From: Hysterium pulicare CBS 123377
Lineage: Eukaryota; Ascomycota; Dothideomycetes; Hysteriales; Hysteriaceae
Direction: 5' to 3'
Assembly: GCA_000467715.1 (NCBI GenBank)
Contig: AJFK01000515.1
Location: forward strand, 1-64,000
DNA: 64,000 nucleotides
The notes under the pieces are model-generated. The model saw nothing but the letters and a program-made list of their open reading frames with translations. It had not been told where the DNA came from and made no database searches. The translations under genes and the position numbers were made by a program. Of the stretch, positions 34,204-46,078 are shown piece after piece (the first letter of the stretch is position 1; every line of letters begins with the position of its first letter).

Positions 34204-36425
34204 CTAAAAGGCTCCCTGACCTGGTAATGGATCGTTCTTCGCCGGACATGCGCCATCGTACACACTCGGCTTAACAAGATTCGGCGTAGCTTTATTATCG
34301 TATCCGATTCGCATGAGTGTTGCACCTGGGGAACCATCGTTAGCCATCATACCTCTTCGGATACGAAAGACTTGCGGGGTGGTAAGCACTTACTCTGCTC
34401 ATCATAGCGGGGCCATTTCAACTTTTTGGTCAATCCATGTGACGGGTGTCGAGCAAACGCGGCCCAAGCAGACATGAGATACTTCGATACAGCATCCTCA
34501 TCGGCGCTATTCTTCACTCCAGAAACATCCTCGGAGGTGCCAAAAAGTAGACTAAGCTCGGATCCATGGTAAGCTCCACTACCCCTTGGACCTAATCCAG
34601 CAGTGCCATTGTAGAGTCTAAGATTGTCGAAGTCACCCATATACCGGTACCGGAAGGTAGGAACGCCGTCTTGAACACGATATTTCGCCTCTTCACCTGT
34701 TGGGCAAGTGAAAGCACGTTGTATGAATAGCTCCCACTGCGCTTCAGTCAAATTGATCTTGGCCGCATAAGCAGATAATTTGTACCATCCGGCTTCGTAA
34801 TCAGCGTTTCCAAGTAGGTAAGGCTTCTTGATGAAAGAATGGTTTTGCGCCAGCTCCTCGTAGTTGGCGAAAACAGTGACGTTATCTATCGTTGGATGGA
34901 ATGTAGCCTGTGCGAGGGCGATTGTAGGCAGCGCTGGTACTTTTGCGGCGGCTGCTAGAACGACGGAGGCATTGGCCGCTCTTACGCAAGCAACGACAGT
35001 AGCAGGATTATCATTGGGACCACCGCAACCAATGGTTTGTGAGACGTTATAGAAGATGGATTGCGAGTATTCCTTGGTGTTAGGATTGTAGCTCAAAGCG
35101 GTTCCAGAATGAGAAATTAGGCCGGCCACGATGGGATCTTTCTTCCAGATATACGAGTAGTAGTCAACGGCACTTCCTCCAGCACTTTGTCCGAAGATGA
35201 CAATACGAGAAGCATCACCACCAAAGCCTTCAATGTTGTCACGAACCCACTCGACAACGGAGCGATGATCGAGAAGTGCGACGTTCTGTTCAATGCCAGG
35301 AGCTCCAGAGAACCCGAAGATGCCCAGACGGTAACTACAAAGATCAGCTGATTCGTCTCCGCAGACATTGGTCTGAATGCTTACTTTGGTGTCACTACAA
35401 CGACATCTTCAGTATCAGCAAGATATTGGCCGTGGTAGAACGGACTCTGTGGACCCGGAATCGAAAAGCCTGCGAATTGTAAGTCTGAGATCTCCTTATG
35501 TGTGAATGCTGAACCCTACGTCCACCGTGGAACCAGATAAAAACTGGTTTATTTCCCTTCTTATTCGGGGTCTTGGTCCAAATGTTCAAATGGAGACAGT
35601 CTTCGCTCTCCGGATATCTAGCTTGTGCAGCGAAGTTCTTCCAGACACGGAGACCGGTTGCTGTGAAATTGGGAAAGGTGCTGGTCGGCGGGATATTCGC
35701 GAGACAATCACTGTTCGAGGATTTCAGTCAACCATTCTCTAGAAGTTCTAATTGCTCAATCCAATGGCAAACAACGTACTCTGACTGTGCGTTGTAAGTT
35801 TAAAATAGCGTCAAATGTTTCACAAGACAAGCATACCCATGATGATGCATTATAAACGGTCCCTGTAGGAGCGACATATCTCCGAGGTGCAGCGAATCTG
35901 AGATGTCCAACTGGCGCTTGACCATACTGAATACCCAGAAATTCCGTTACTCCTGTCCTGTTCGGAGCTGTATGACCAATGATTGTACCACTGGTGGTGT
36001 CGACACAAGGCGCATTGGTTGTGACTGCCTTTGCGCCAATTGAAGACAACAGAAAGGCCAACACGGCGACACTCCCAAAGAGAATCACCATTTTGCTCAA
36101 CGACAGTAGCTTAAAAGGGCGACGTCGAGAACGGAGAGATGTCGAAGAAGACAGGGACTCGGAAGATGTTGTTTGTTGTTGGCGATCTACGTTCTCCACC
36201 TTCGCTGAGTCGTAATACTGGCCATCATCTCCTTCGAGTACTTGGACTTTTGGGTGATGAGCTCATAATAATTGACCCTGCACCTGCACAGCTTACATGC
36301 CGGCGTCCGCCCCGTGTGCTTGGCTTACCTCTAGAGAACCCTGTAGAGGTATCCGGGTCCGTGGAGAGAGGACCCGGGGAATCATCCGCAGAACGACCGC
36401 CAATATTGAATTTTTGTGAACGCAT
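34204..36425 (-). CDS. Membrane-anchored type-B carboxylesterase/cholinesterase-like
   Basis: Alpha/beta-hydrolase of the carboxylesterase type-B family. Seven exons are needed: 36425-36329, 36261-35837, 35784-35780 (a 5-nt microexon), 35710-35520, 35469-35385, 35334-34394 and 34325-34204, giving 621 aa. A polar cytosolic N-terminus (about 88 aa) precedes one membrane segment (MVILFGSVAVLAFLLSSIGA). The catalytic domain then starts at APCVDTTSGTIIGHTAPNRT. It has the oxyanion region IWFHGGR, the nucleophile elbow IFGQSAGG (Ser about 318), a likely acid in GNADYEAG and the catalytic His in GAYHGSELSLLFGT. A type II topology, with the catalytic domain outside or in the lumen, follows from the missing signal peptide. 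Substrate is unknown. The first intron uses an unusual GAG acceptor, chosen because phase and the resulting SRAHHPKVQVLEG frame fit. Confidence 0.85.
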
Positions 36426-37481
36426 AATATACCGCTATATTCCATCCGCACAGAGATCAATGTTGAGAAGATATTTGCGCTGATGAATATTGTAAAAGGG
36501 AGATGAATATTGAGGTGTAAAGCGGATATCAAGACAACAGTGGAAGGTGGCAGATGAACGAAGGATCGAAGCTTTTCCCAATCGGCTGTGGTCTTCCGTC
36601 AGATAGGAACCTCAACACCATCACCACCCACTAGGCCTCTGCTAAACACCAACGGCCTACTTAGTCTTCAACACCGTTTCTTGTAGTGGAAGACCAATCC
36701 TCAAACGCCTTCCCGCTGCCCATTTTTTCCGCCGTCGTTCTGTTGATGCCCAAGTGCCCGTCTTCGGCCCTCCCGTCGCCCTGCTTTCTCAAAAACCTCC
36801 GCCTCTTGATTCTACTTCAATATCTCTTTCACGTTGACTGGACGACTTCATATTCTGGAAACAACCCTCGCATTGATCTCATGATGCACTTCGTTGTCGG
36901 TATTGCGTGCTGCTCGCCCGATCTTAGTTGCTCATCTCTCGACTCGTTTCACCATCGTTCCCTCAAAGACCCGCATAGGAGGAGCCTTTAGCGGCTTTAT
37001 ACCCTGAAAAGGAAATCATCGACAGGTTTGCCAATCCTCTCAGACCATCTTCCGCTGCTCCCGATTCTTGGAACTTGCTTTTGGGAGAGGATTCACCAAG
37101 GTACCAAGGCCATTCCGAGTCTCCGATCGACGAGTAGTAATCCTACCCGCGTCTCTAATGTCACCATCCATCCTTCGAGCCTCACCATCCGGGATGAGGC
37201 GGCCATGTACTGCCTCTGAACTTCTGTATCTAAAATTCCAAGGGTTTATGCGACTCCACCTTTCACACTAACGAGCGTCTTGTACGTGAAACTAACGGAG
37301 AAAATATGGACCTTGATATCGCTGTGACATCTGTAGGCTTCCATCATGTTGGGCTCCAACTCATGGGGTTCACCCCACTACTGATTTACAAACTTCTCCT
37401 CGTTCGTTTTCAATTGTGAGTTCGATCTATTAATTCTCGGTGGTCTTCCGAGGGACAAACGACTTCCTACTCTCTCCTACG
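36426..37481. other. Intergenic region, no gene seen
   Basis: About 1 kb between the divergent esterase and rhodopsin-like genes. It probably holds both promoters. No gene seen. Confidence 0.5.
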
Positions 37482-38838
37482 ATGGCCCCAAACGTTGGGC
37501 TAGGGACGGAAGGTCCAGTCCAGCGTGGATGGGACTTGTGGATTATTTCCGTCGTGATGGTTCTGCTGTCGGCCCTATTTGTCGGTGCACGTATTGCTCA
37601 ACGAATGATGAAGTCGTCCACACTCGGAATTGACGATTATACAATTATTGCTTCACTTGTAGCATCAGGACTGCTTTCATTGACAGAGTGTCAAGGTCAG
37701 CTTAACTCCAGGACTTCAAGCATATTTGCTAAATGTTAGTAAAGCGGTTGTATACGGATATGGACGACACGCCAGCACTCTCCCAAGAGATAAAGTCATC
37801 ATTGCACGGAAATGGTGAGCCAATTCTGAGTTCCCTTCCTTTGGAGTATTCTCATATCTTGATATCTAGGTTCTACGGTGCTCAAATAATGTACAAGATC
37901 GTAATCATGTTGAACAAGATCTCTGTCGTCTGCCTCTACTACCGCATCTTCGCCATAGCCTCCAAAGCCTTCAGGATGTCTTGCCATACCATGCAAGGAT
38001 TCATCGTATCCTCCGGCATGGCTTTCATCATCGGAACCGTATTCCAATGCACACCAATACGAGCATTTTGGGATAAAACCATCAAGAATGCCTGGTGCTT
38101 CAACAATACACCGTGGTGGCTATCATATTCCATAATCCAAATTCTTACCGACATTATTCTATTGGCACTCCCGATCAGCCAGATTCGGAAGTTGGCAATG
38201 TCGAGGGCGGAGAAATGGGGTTTATGTATCGTCTTCAGCACCGGTCTATTGTAAGTTTCCAGCACTCTATAACCCATCCCAACTCACTTCATTTCCTGAA
38301 AAAAGTAGTCTTCAACCCTATCTAACTAACCCATAGCGTAACATTCACCTCAATCTTCCGCGCCACAACCCTCGCCGCCTCCGCAAACGACACCGACCCA
38401 ACTTGGGGCCCGATCCCCGCAACAGTCTGGTCCGTAGTAGAAGCAAACTCCGGCATCATCTGCGCCTGCCTCCCCATGCTCCGGCACCCCTTCCTACGTC
38501 TCTTCGGCCGCTTCCTAGGCAATGGTAGTCGAACCGGCGGTATCTCAAAGCAACAATCCTACCGCCTCGACTCGCGTCTGGCCCCACGATCCGGCGTTGT
38601 TGGTGGCTTGGGGTCGAGAAAAGGGGGAGACGAAACGCTGGGGATGGATGAGGATAGAGAGAGCGAGGAGAGGATTATCGGGAGGAATGAGAGTATTATT
38701 GGGAGGAACGAGAGTGGGAATCGGAGTAGTGATGGGTTGTCTGCTGGTGGCGCTGGCGGGGGGATTTACATCAAGAGTGAATTTACGGTTACGGCGGAGG
38801 ACAAGAAGAGTGCGAAGAGTACGTTTGGATATATTTGA
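37482..38838 (+). CDS. Fungal rhodopsin-domain (PTH11-related type) 7TM protein
   Basis: Four exons, 37482-37695, 37745-37814, 37870-38250 and 38337-38838, giving 388 aa. The frame is continuous through every junction. The start GWDLWIISVVMVLLSALFVG and ARIAQRMMKSSTLGIDDYTI is the signature of the large fungal 'rhodopsin domain' family. Further segments are MYKIVIMLNKISVVCLYYRI, GMAFIIGTVFQCTPIRAFWD, WWLSYSIIQILTDIILLALP, KWGLCIVFSTGLFVTFTSIF and VVEANSGIICACLPMLRH. No Lys-retinal site of true opsins is evident. The family is often called PTH11-like receptors, but ligand and signalling here are unknown. The cytosolic tail is Gly/Ser/Arg-rich with a duplicated IIGRNES motif. Confidence 0.85.
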
Positions 38839-40034
38839 GGCGCATCACATATTCTACGCAGCAAAATCACGGGCCATTAGGCGCTGAGGGGCATTTGGAA
38901 TTATATTAGGTGTTTTAGACGGGACTCATAAACGATGTATGAATACTCGTATGGGCGGATTTTTGTGAGCGATTTTAAAATTGCAGTTACCAAACATCAA
39001 CTTTCACGTTGTCTATTCCTCTTCAAAAGTACCATACCCTTCCCTTTCTTCCATAGAATAGAAACGAGCGTACAAATAGCTTCGTTTCTCTTTCCACCAA
39101 AATCCGTATCACTATCCGCCAGTGCTTCGGAACTTGATCCGTTATCAAAACTCTATTCCCAGCGCACCCCACAGCAAATCTCCGGGATTTTCCTCCGTAT
39201 CGCCGACACTGACGCATCATCAGCCAAGCCCAAACAAACTCCGTGCTGGACTCCGTGTGGGTCAATACTACTCGCCAAATCCGCCAAGCCCCTTTCCACC
39301 TGACTCGCCCCGCCACGCCGCGCCGGTTCCGCTAGCACGACAACCTTGACAGCCGCCGGGCACGCTGGGTTCCAGGCTAGCGGGAAGAGGCAGGGAAGGG
39401 AAGGGAAGGGAAGGGAAGGGCGCTTTGAGGCTTTTTTGTACGGCTCGGGATGTGGTTTACCGAGACGGACTGGACGCCTTTTTGGAGAAGTCTGATTCGC
39501 TATTCGATTGAAGATGAGGTGTCGGAGGAAGGATACGAGGAGATTCGGAGAGTGAGGACGAGATGGTGTTGAGGAGGAATGGCTCTAGGGATTTGTTGGT
39601 CTGCTGCGTAGGTGTTGCTTTAAGTAATGTTGATAGTCACAAGGTGAGGCTGGAGGGCAGGTACCTTGAAAATAGGTAGGGGAAAGGGGTTAGATTTAAG
39701 GATGTCGGAGAGGAGACGAGAATTACTGGATAGGCGATAAGGTCATTAGGTGATGTTGGGGAAAGACTCCAGTTTTCCGCATATTATTGGCTATCTTACA
39801 GAAGGCAAGAATTTGAAGTTACGACAGTCCTAAAGTAAAAGAGTCGCGATAAGGGACCCAAAACGTACTGCTAAATTAAAGAAAGAAAAACGAAATATCG
39901 TGCCTGAGAATTTCCCTAGTGTGTTGATTGACAAGATTTGAAGATGCAGATGACTAGAATATATTCCTCATGGGGTCAAGATCTTCGCTTGCAACTGAAT
40001 CATCATCCTCTGTATCCAAATATTCATCGGCTTC
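38839..40034. other. Intergenic stretch with simple repeat
   Basis: About 1.2 kb. Apart from the purine repeat listed separately I see no gene. Frames near 38935-39349 are short and overlap in antisense. Confidence 0.45.
39393..39421 (+). repeat. (GGGAA)n simple repeat
   Basis: About five to six tandem copies of a GGGAA pentamer in an intergenic region. It is polypurine on the plus strand. Confidence 0.85.
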
Positions 40035-41507
40035 TCAAACATAGACAGCTGCTTCGTCATCTTCCATATCGCTATGATCGCCGAGTATTTCCGATTCTGA
40101 GTCAAAGTCATAGTCAAAGTCTTCCTCGTCACGCAGATACTCTTGCCTAAATACCACGCCCTGTTTCGAGAACGATTCTTTAATTTGGTCGACACTAGGT
40201 GCCGGAAAGCTCGAATGATGCGGTTTGATAGAACACTCCACGGAAATGAGCTGAGGATTAACCTCTTTCATACGTACTACATCTCGGAAGGCACTCGTAT
40301 ACACCTTGTCTAGTTCTTCACAGTCCTCCATAAACAAGTGCAGGGTCCGTATACCACGAGGGAGTAGATCAGGAAGGTCAGCCATGGTAGTTGTGCCATT
40401 GGACATAAAGGCAGCACAGGGCATGACCAAGAATTCGAGCTGCTCACAATCTCGTAAGGTCCCAAGGAAGCCCTCGCACGGGAAACGAGCCTCCGATTTC
40501 GCTGTGTATATCTCAACACGTTGGAGGGAGTGCTTGTGAAGACGCAGAGCAGCGCCAAGGCTATGAAATTCCAGCTTCTGGGCATCTTGTTCCGGATCCT
40601 CCTGGTGGTACTGGAAATTTTTGAGACTGCGACATGAAGATATAATCCGTGCAAGCAGGTTTGAGTTGATCAAAGCTCCTCTCATTACTAAGTGTTCCAC
40701 GGAAGAACCACCAGGTGGGCAATCCCAAGGTGAATTAGGATCCGGCTCGTAAGGTCCACCTAGTTCGACAGAGCGTAATGATGGTAGACGGAATACTGGA
40801 GAAAGATTCCTTAGTGATGTCTTTGAACCCAGACCGAGACGGAAAGTTTCGAGGTCTTCGAATCGATGCACAAGTCCGTTGGGAATACCACGTGCTGCCT
40901 GTACCAGGATCTCAAGCCACGGTTGAGGTTTGAACTTCGGTCTGGGGCTGTCGAAGGCTCGATCTTCAATATGGAGAACGCGAATATTTGGCATCTGCAA
41001 CAAAAGGAGGGATATAATTCCATCAGGTAACCTTTTATCATATCTCTTGAGCCAAGAATGAATATTTGGGATGCGGAGACGCTGGAGAAGAATCCGAATT
41101 TGATGGCGCTCTGTGGCAGAAGGTTGGTATTCATCGGGCCGGATAACTTGCAGGGTCCAGATTAGTTCCTTAACGTATGGAGCCAATTCTGGCCGGCTAA
41201 CGAGGGCACGAAGGAAGAGACCCGTTTTGTTGTATGTGCGGGCTGTTACATTGCTGTATCCATTATATAAAGGTGCCGTGATGAGACGGTTTAAGCGTCG
41301 ATTCGTCAAGGAGAGATTGAAGTATGTGGTGAAGTTCGCTTTCTTGTAATCGCACTGCAGATAACTGAGTATCTCAAGGAGAAGCTCATCGGGTAGGCTT
41401 TCTAGACAGGCTTGTGGGTATGTAATCGTATTGGAGACGTTGGTGATTTCAATAGGTTTGCTAGCGACCTTTTTCGACTTTCCCCTGGGACGGGTTCGAC
41501 GTGGCAT
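40035..41507 (-). CDS. F-box-like/leucine-rich domain protein (paralog of 25-kb gene)
   Basis: Single exon, 490 aa, ATG at 41507. A basic N-terminus (MPRRTRPRGKSKKVASKP) is followed by an F-box-like motif (LESLPDELLLEILSYLQC ... FNLSLTNRRLNRLITAPLY, about 35-82). Irregular Leu-rich segments come next (PNIRVLHIED, LPSLRSVELGG, CEQLEFLVMPC). The block WDCPPGGSSVEHLVMRGALI then IISSCRSLKNF aligns with the 25-kb gene at the same relative position. The C-terminus is strongly acidic (DEEDFDYDFDSESE, DMEDDEAAVYV). Probably an SCF-type adaptor by family; the target is unknown. Confidence 0.8.
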   Translation of the reverse strand: MPRRTRPRGKSKKVASKPIEITNVSNTITYPQACLESLPDELLLEILSYLQCDYKKANFTTYFNLSLTNRRLNRLITAPLYNGYSNVTARTYNKTGLFLRALVSRPELAPYVKELIWTLQVIRPDEYQPSATERHQIRILLQRLRIPNIHSWLKRYDKRLPDGIISLLLLQMPNIRVLHIEDRAFDSPRPKFKPQPWLEILVQAARGIPNGLVHRFEDLETFRLGLGSKTSLRNLSPVFRLPSLRSVELGGPYEPDPNSPWDCPPGGSSVEHLVMRGALINSNLLARIISSCRSLKNFQYHQEDPEQDAQKLEFHSLGAALRLHKHSLQRVEIYTAKSEARFPCEGFLGTLRDCEQLEFLVMPCAAFMSNGTTTMADLPDLLPRGIRTLHLFMEDCEELDKVYTSAFRDVVRMKEVNPQLISVECSIKPHHSSFPAPSVDQIKESFSKQGVVFRQEYLRDEEDFDYDFDSESEILGDHSDMEDDEAAVYV

Positions 41508-44223
41508 GGTGATGGTTAACGAAGATGTTGGAAGGTGAGGTCTCGCGTCAGATGAAGTTGTGGCCGTTGGGAGATATGAAGGGAATATGAGCTATGGTGG
41601 TCAAAGCGTTTTCGATCGCGAAGCGCGAATTCACGTGCAGGAACACAAGAGCACCCTCGAATCATCACAACTACCGCTTTCATTTCCATTGATATATCGC
41701 TGTCGCCTCATGCGTCTCCCGACCAATAAAAAGGTAAGATTATCGGCGCACCAGCAACCTTATCAGTGACGCGAACACCGTTGGTGCTTCAGCTCGCGCT
41801 CTTTGTATGAGGTTTTGTATGATCTACGTGGAATTTGATGCGAAATTCAACTCCCTCTCTCTCAATCTACGAGTCGAAAGCTGAGAAGCAAACATTAGTA
41901 TGCACATGTATATAGGTAAAGATAACCTTTGGAAATAGATCTCTTATCCAGTACCTCACGAGCGATGCCAAGTCCCAAGGCGAAGTCATCAAGGGAGATG
42001 AGTACCAGTTACAGCATGGCCTTTGCTTGGACATGCTTCTTTAGTGTGATACTCAATGAATTATTGCCCGCTCCAAAGATGTATAGGTCGTGGATATTGG
42101 CTCTTTTGGAGTTTGGAGTTCGTTATTCACTTTCCCAGGGCCGAAACATGGGGATAAGGTACAAGATGATGATCGGATATGTGTCTCGGGAGCAATCGGC
42201 CTTTGCTGCAGGAGGACGCAGTCTGTGCAACTCCATATCGCGTGTCGAATTCGCCATATGTAGGAAGATGGCTTATGAGAGCCTCCGGGACTAGCAGCGC
42301 GAGCAAGGAGGGAGAAGGGCGACATGATGAAAATCTTGACGTACTTTTAGTTCAATCTTTCTTCGATGGTCGTATCATTATCGGCGGTCAAGGACATGCT
42401 TTTTAAAGAGTACATTTCTCTTGAGCAACCATGAGAGACGGCCGACAATGTTTTCAGGATGGAAAGCCGGTCGCAGCGGAGACCTTTGCCATGATTATTA
42501 TTTCATGGACTTTACGAGAGCATGAACAGACCTGGAGGTGCGACACCACACGTGCCGTATCTCCGTTGATTGAGATGAGACCTGGACATGATAGAATGAT
42601 AGATGGATATCCGACAAGTGAACACTCTCCATGTAACTTCTCCGAGGTACAGCCTGGAAGAAGGGACACCGCGAGCATAAGACTCCAGATGTGGAAACTT
42701 TCGACCGGTATGAGCCATCCCCACGGCCTCACAAGTCATCAGTAAGAAATACGAAACCTATTCGAAGAACAGCAAGCTTCTCTTCAGCATGCAGTGAAAC
42801 AGCAATGCGGGCTTGATATTAGAAAACTTGATCGGCCACCGGAATGATTGAGCTTTAAAGATAATCATTCAGCATCGACGAGGACCTGATGGATGCTCTG
42901 AAGCATAACTTGCTAAGTATTGCACACTCGAAACAGCGAAAGCCATCATCAAGAAGAGGAACTTTAGAGTCTTATCGACGATGTCGAGTACGAAGTTCGA
43001 TCGAAGACTACCGAGCGACTAGATCCATTGGATGTTTGAACAACAGACTATGAGCCTGGTAAGTCTTCTCGTAGTAATGTAACCATCAATAGCTAACCAA
43101 CTTCCCATCAGGAGCCGTTAGGTCATGGGTTTGAACAAGATCCAGACTCGACGGCATCCATCTATTCCAATAGCAAGGACTGGAAATAAGATTTGCCACG
43201 GCCAGGACACAGGAGCCAAACCATTGTTGTGAAGGCGTTGTGAAGTATGATCACGGGCAACGCATCGATATCACTGTTTTTCCCACGGTGAACGGATGAC
43301 TGATGGAAACGATCGTTCAGGGCTCTCCATAGGTCTGTGCGGTGCATATGGGTGTCGTGTGTTGACGAATAAAGAAAAGGAGATCCCGAAAAGTCATGGG
43401 GTTGCCTAGGATTGGCTTAATGATCCATGAGATATCCAGAGAACTAGCTGTGATACCCAGATCACTTCAAAGATCGAGAGTTGACAGCCACGTGGGATCT
43501 GTAGCCGGTACTTTCTCCATTGAAAGCAAAGATGTGTCTGAATGAGATAGCCGAACCGGGGAAGTAACCAATCCGACAGGAGAAGGTAGTTCAGCGCTCG
43601 GATGGACTGTCATGGTGCACTTTGGACAAAGTGTCTAAAGAAGTCCTCCAAAACATGTAACCAGTCACTCAGAGAGCAGCAAAGAACATGGTCATAACTT
43701 CGACTTCTCTTTGAAGCAATGGTAATATGAAAGATATATCTAGAGCCATGTTCAGAACTTCCGACTGTGGTTGACATATGACGATGACGAGTCGGACAAG
43801 GTTCATGGAACCATCTTTGGACTTTTTGCAAAAAGGCTAAGGATCCTCAGAAGAGTGGAAGAGTGTTTGGAGAAAGAATAATCGAGTTTAAGGAATCTGA
43901 CGGGGTTCTTATAGGCGTGAACAGAGCTGGACGGTGATAACTCGGAGGGCATAAATACTGGTCAGGAGCTTGACGACGATGGAAGGATGTAGAATGACTT
44001 TTCGGACCAAGCAAGCGGTCAGGAGAAGATGACGGGGACATCATGCGACTGCCAACAAGGAAGCAGAGGAACAGGCTGCTGGCGAGACGGTCTGAGCGGT
44101 GAATGTACAGAAGTTGAGAGTTGATACGTAATTGATTGAAACTATGAAGATTCAAAATGATAGCAAAAACATTATGAGCTGATTTATCATGATATCAAAA
44201 ACTTAGCTGAGCATGATATCTCA
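41508..44223. other. Longest gene-free stretch (2.7 kb)
   Basis: Many short frames on both strands, none with start, length and resemblance together. I saw no terminal repeats, tandem arrays or recognisable transposase sequence. Composition is similar to the surrounding intergenic DNA. Confidence 0.45.
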
Positions 44224-45457
44224 TCAAATAGCTCTCACACCAATCCCCACACTCCCCGTCTCGAACAGCTCCACCAATCCCGCACCAACACATTCCTCCA
44301 GAATCCACTCAAATCTCAGACCATAAAACTGCCTCCACTTTTTCGTTCTGCCGGGTAATACGCCCGTAAACTCGCCCCTCGACTTCTTCGCTCTAGACTG
44401 CGCGTCATCAGCCGCTACACCGCCATCCCAGCGCTCGTGGAGAACGACCATCGGTGCTTCGCGGTATTTCGACTTCTTCAGCAAACTAAGGAGGTGAGAT
44501 CGGGCTTCGGTGAGGAGGCGGAGATGTGATCCGGTGTTTGGGAGTGAGAAGTTGTAGTTGGTGAGAGAGACGTGGCGGTGACCCGTACCTCCGCTGATGT
44601 GTTGAGGAGCGTCCGACCCACCGACAGCCGCGAGAGAGCCTGAGGCATTTTTGGAGCCCGCAGTAGAGAGCGAAGCTAGACTGCCTAGGCCTGGAGTAGC
44701 AAATAGAGCTGAGCGGGAGTCCCCCGTTGCGGAGGAAGTGAGGAAGCCGGCTGTAGTGAGGGCTACGATTTCAATGGAGGTGAATTCAGAACCAGGTATA
44801 GTGGTAGATGTTGGATTGTTTTTCAAAAGAGAGACATATTTGGCTAGATATCAGGTTAGTTACTATGTAGAAGACCTGTAGAGCACATTACTTACTCTTT
44901 ATCTCTTCTTCTAGGCCGGGATGTGAACAGGCCAACCGCTCCCAATCAGACACCAACGCCACACCTTCCCCTACAGCAGCGGCACCAATCCCACGATTCG
45001 GTATCGCCACTTTCCGGAGACTCCCAGACTGTGCCAGTTCTGCAATTTCTCGCTCCGTTTTGGTCGACGACTTGCTCAGAGCATTCACATGCGCTACAGT
45101 AATGATAGGAGGGAGAGAAACACGAAAGTTCAGTACCTCAGCAATCCGCGTCGAGTTCATGCCAGCAGCTCTATCCGGGATAGCACTGAACATTCGACTT
45201 CTGATATATTCCATATACTGGGGGACATCGCGGAAGTTTATATCTGCGGCAAGGGACGCTATGACGCCTGTGTCGTCCAGACGTTCATCTGCTTCATCTT
45301 TTGCTGTGCCAGTCTTCGAGGTCGATTGTTTTCGACGGGGACTTGAAGATGGAGTAGATGCTGAGCGTCTCGTTAGGCCCAAGTCATTCCGACTCGACCT
45401 CCGATTCTTCGAGACGCGTGAAGAATGTGCTAAAGTGGTCTGAAATGACATCCTCAT
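44224..45457 (-). CDS. STK19-family protein
   Basis: Two exons, 45457-44896 and 44843-44224 (GTAAGT donor, CTAG acceptor), 393 aa. I chose the ATG at 45457 because codons further upstream are not ATG. A basic Ser/Arg-rich N-terminus (RRSASTPSSSPRRKQSTSK) precedes helical blocks. These carry motifs I associate with the STK19 family: SLPPIITVAHVNALSKSSTK, SGSLRKVAIPNRGIGAAAVG, LVSDWERLACSH, and HLRLLTEARSHLLSLLKKSK followed by REAPMVVLHERWDGG. Human STK19, once called a kinase, is now known as a winged-helix DNA-binding factor in transcription-coupled repair. No kinase motifs are visible here. The fungal role is inferred by homology only. Confidence 0.75.
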
Positions 45458-46078
45458 TCGGACACGTTGCCGTGGAGGGGCCAAAGTTTCCTGCGATTAC
45501 CTTAAGCTTCAAAACACCGTTTACAATTTGCGTTATGGTTATCTCGGTTGATGATGAAGTATGAGTCGAACAAGGCTGCTACAAGCTCGCCGCTGCCTGA
45601 TTGGAGATATCGAAAGCACGCTCATTGCATAATCAATCGATCAAATGTTCAGTCAATGAAGAGAGATAACAATTTCAGGATGAAAGCTTCGAACTTCGAT
45701 GAAAGTTACTCTGAGATGTAGCCATTCGAGGTCATTGCTCAGCAGTCCCTGAAGTCGCCACATTCTCCCCTTGCGCGCTAAGCCTAATATGATTAGCGTC
45801 CTGTGATATGTGCCTAGGAATTATATGCAGCACCTGAGCACTTCAAACCAATGGGTTGAGGAATAGTTATGTTCGAATCATATTAACCCCACATATGATT
45901 GTCTTATCTCTGAGTGATTCGCCAAATTACTTTAAATAGTATCTGATTCATTTTCCTGAGCTGAGAGCATGGTATCACTAGACTAATCTCCCTTATACAG
46001 TCCCCTTAAATGTACTGACTCCTTCACGACTATCTCCTTGGACCGTGAATTGAACCCAATATCTTCCAAATGACGAAT
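45458..46078. other. Intergenic region, no gene seen
   Basis: About 620 bp, A+T-rich, between the STK19-like gene start and the monooxygenase stop. No supported gene. Confidence 0.5.

Noticed and set aside
43120-43160. tRNA-like T-arm (GTTCAAACCC on the minus strand)
   Set aside because: The flanking bases do not form the T stem, and no D arm, anticodon arm or acceptor stem is present.
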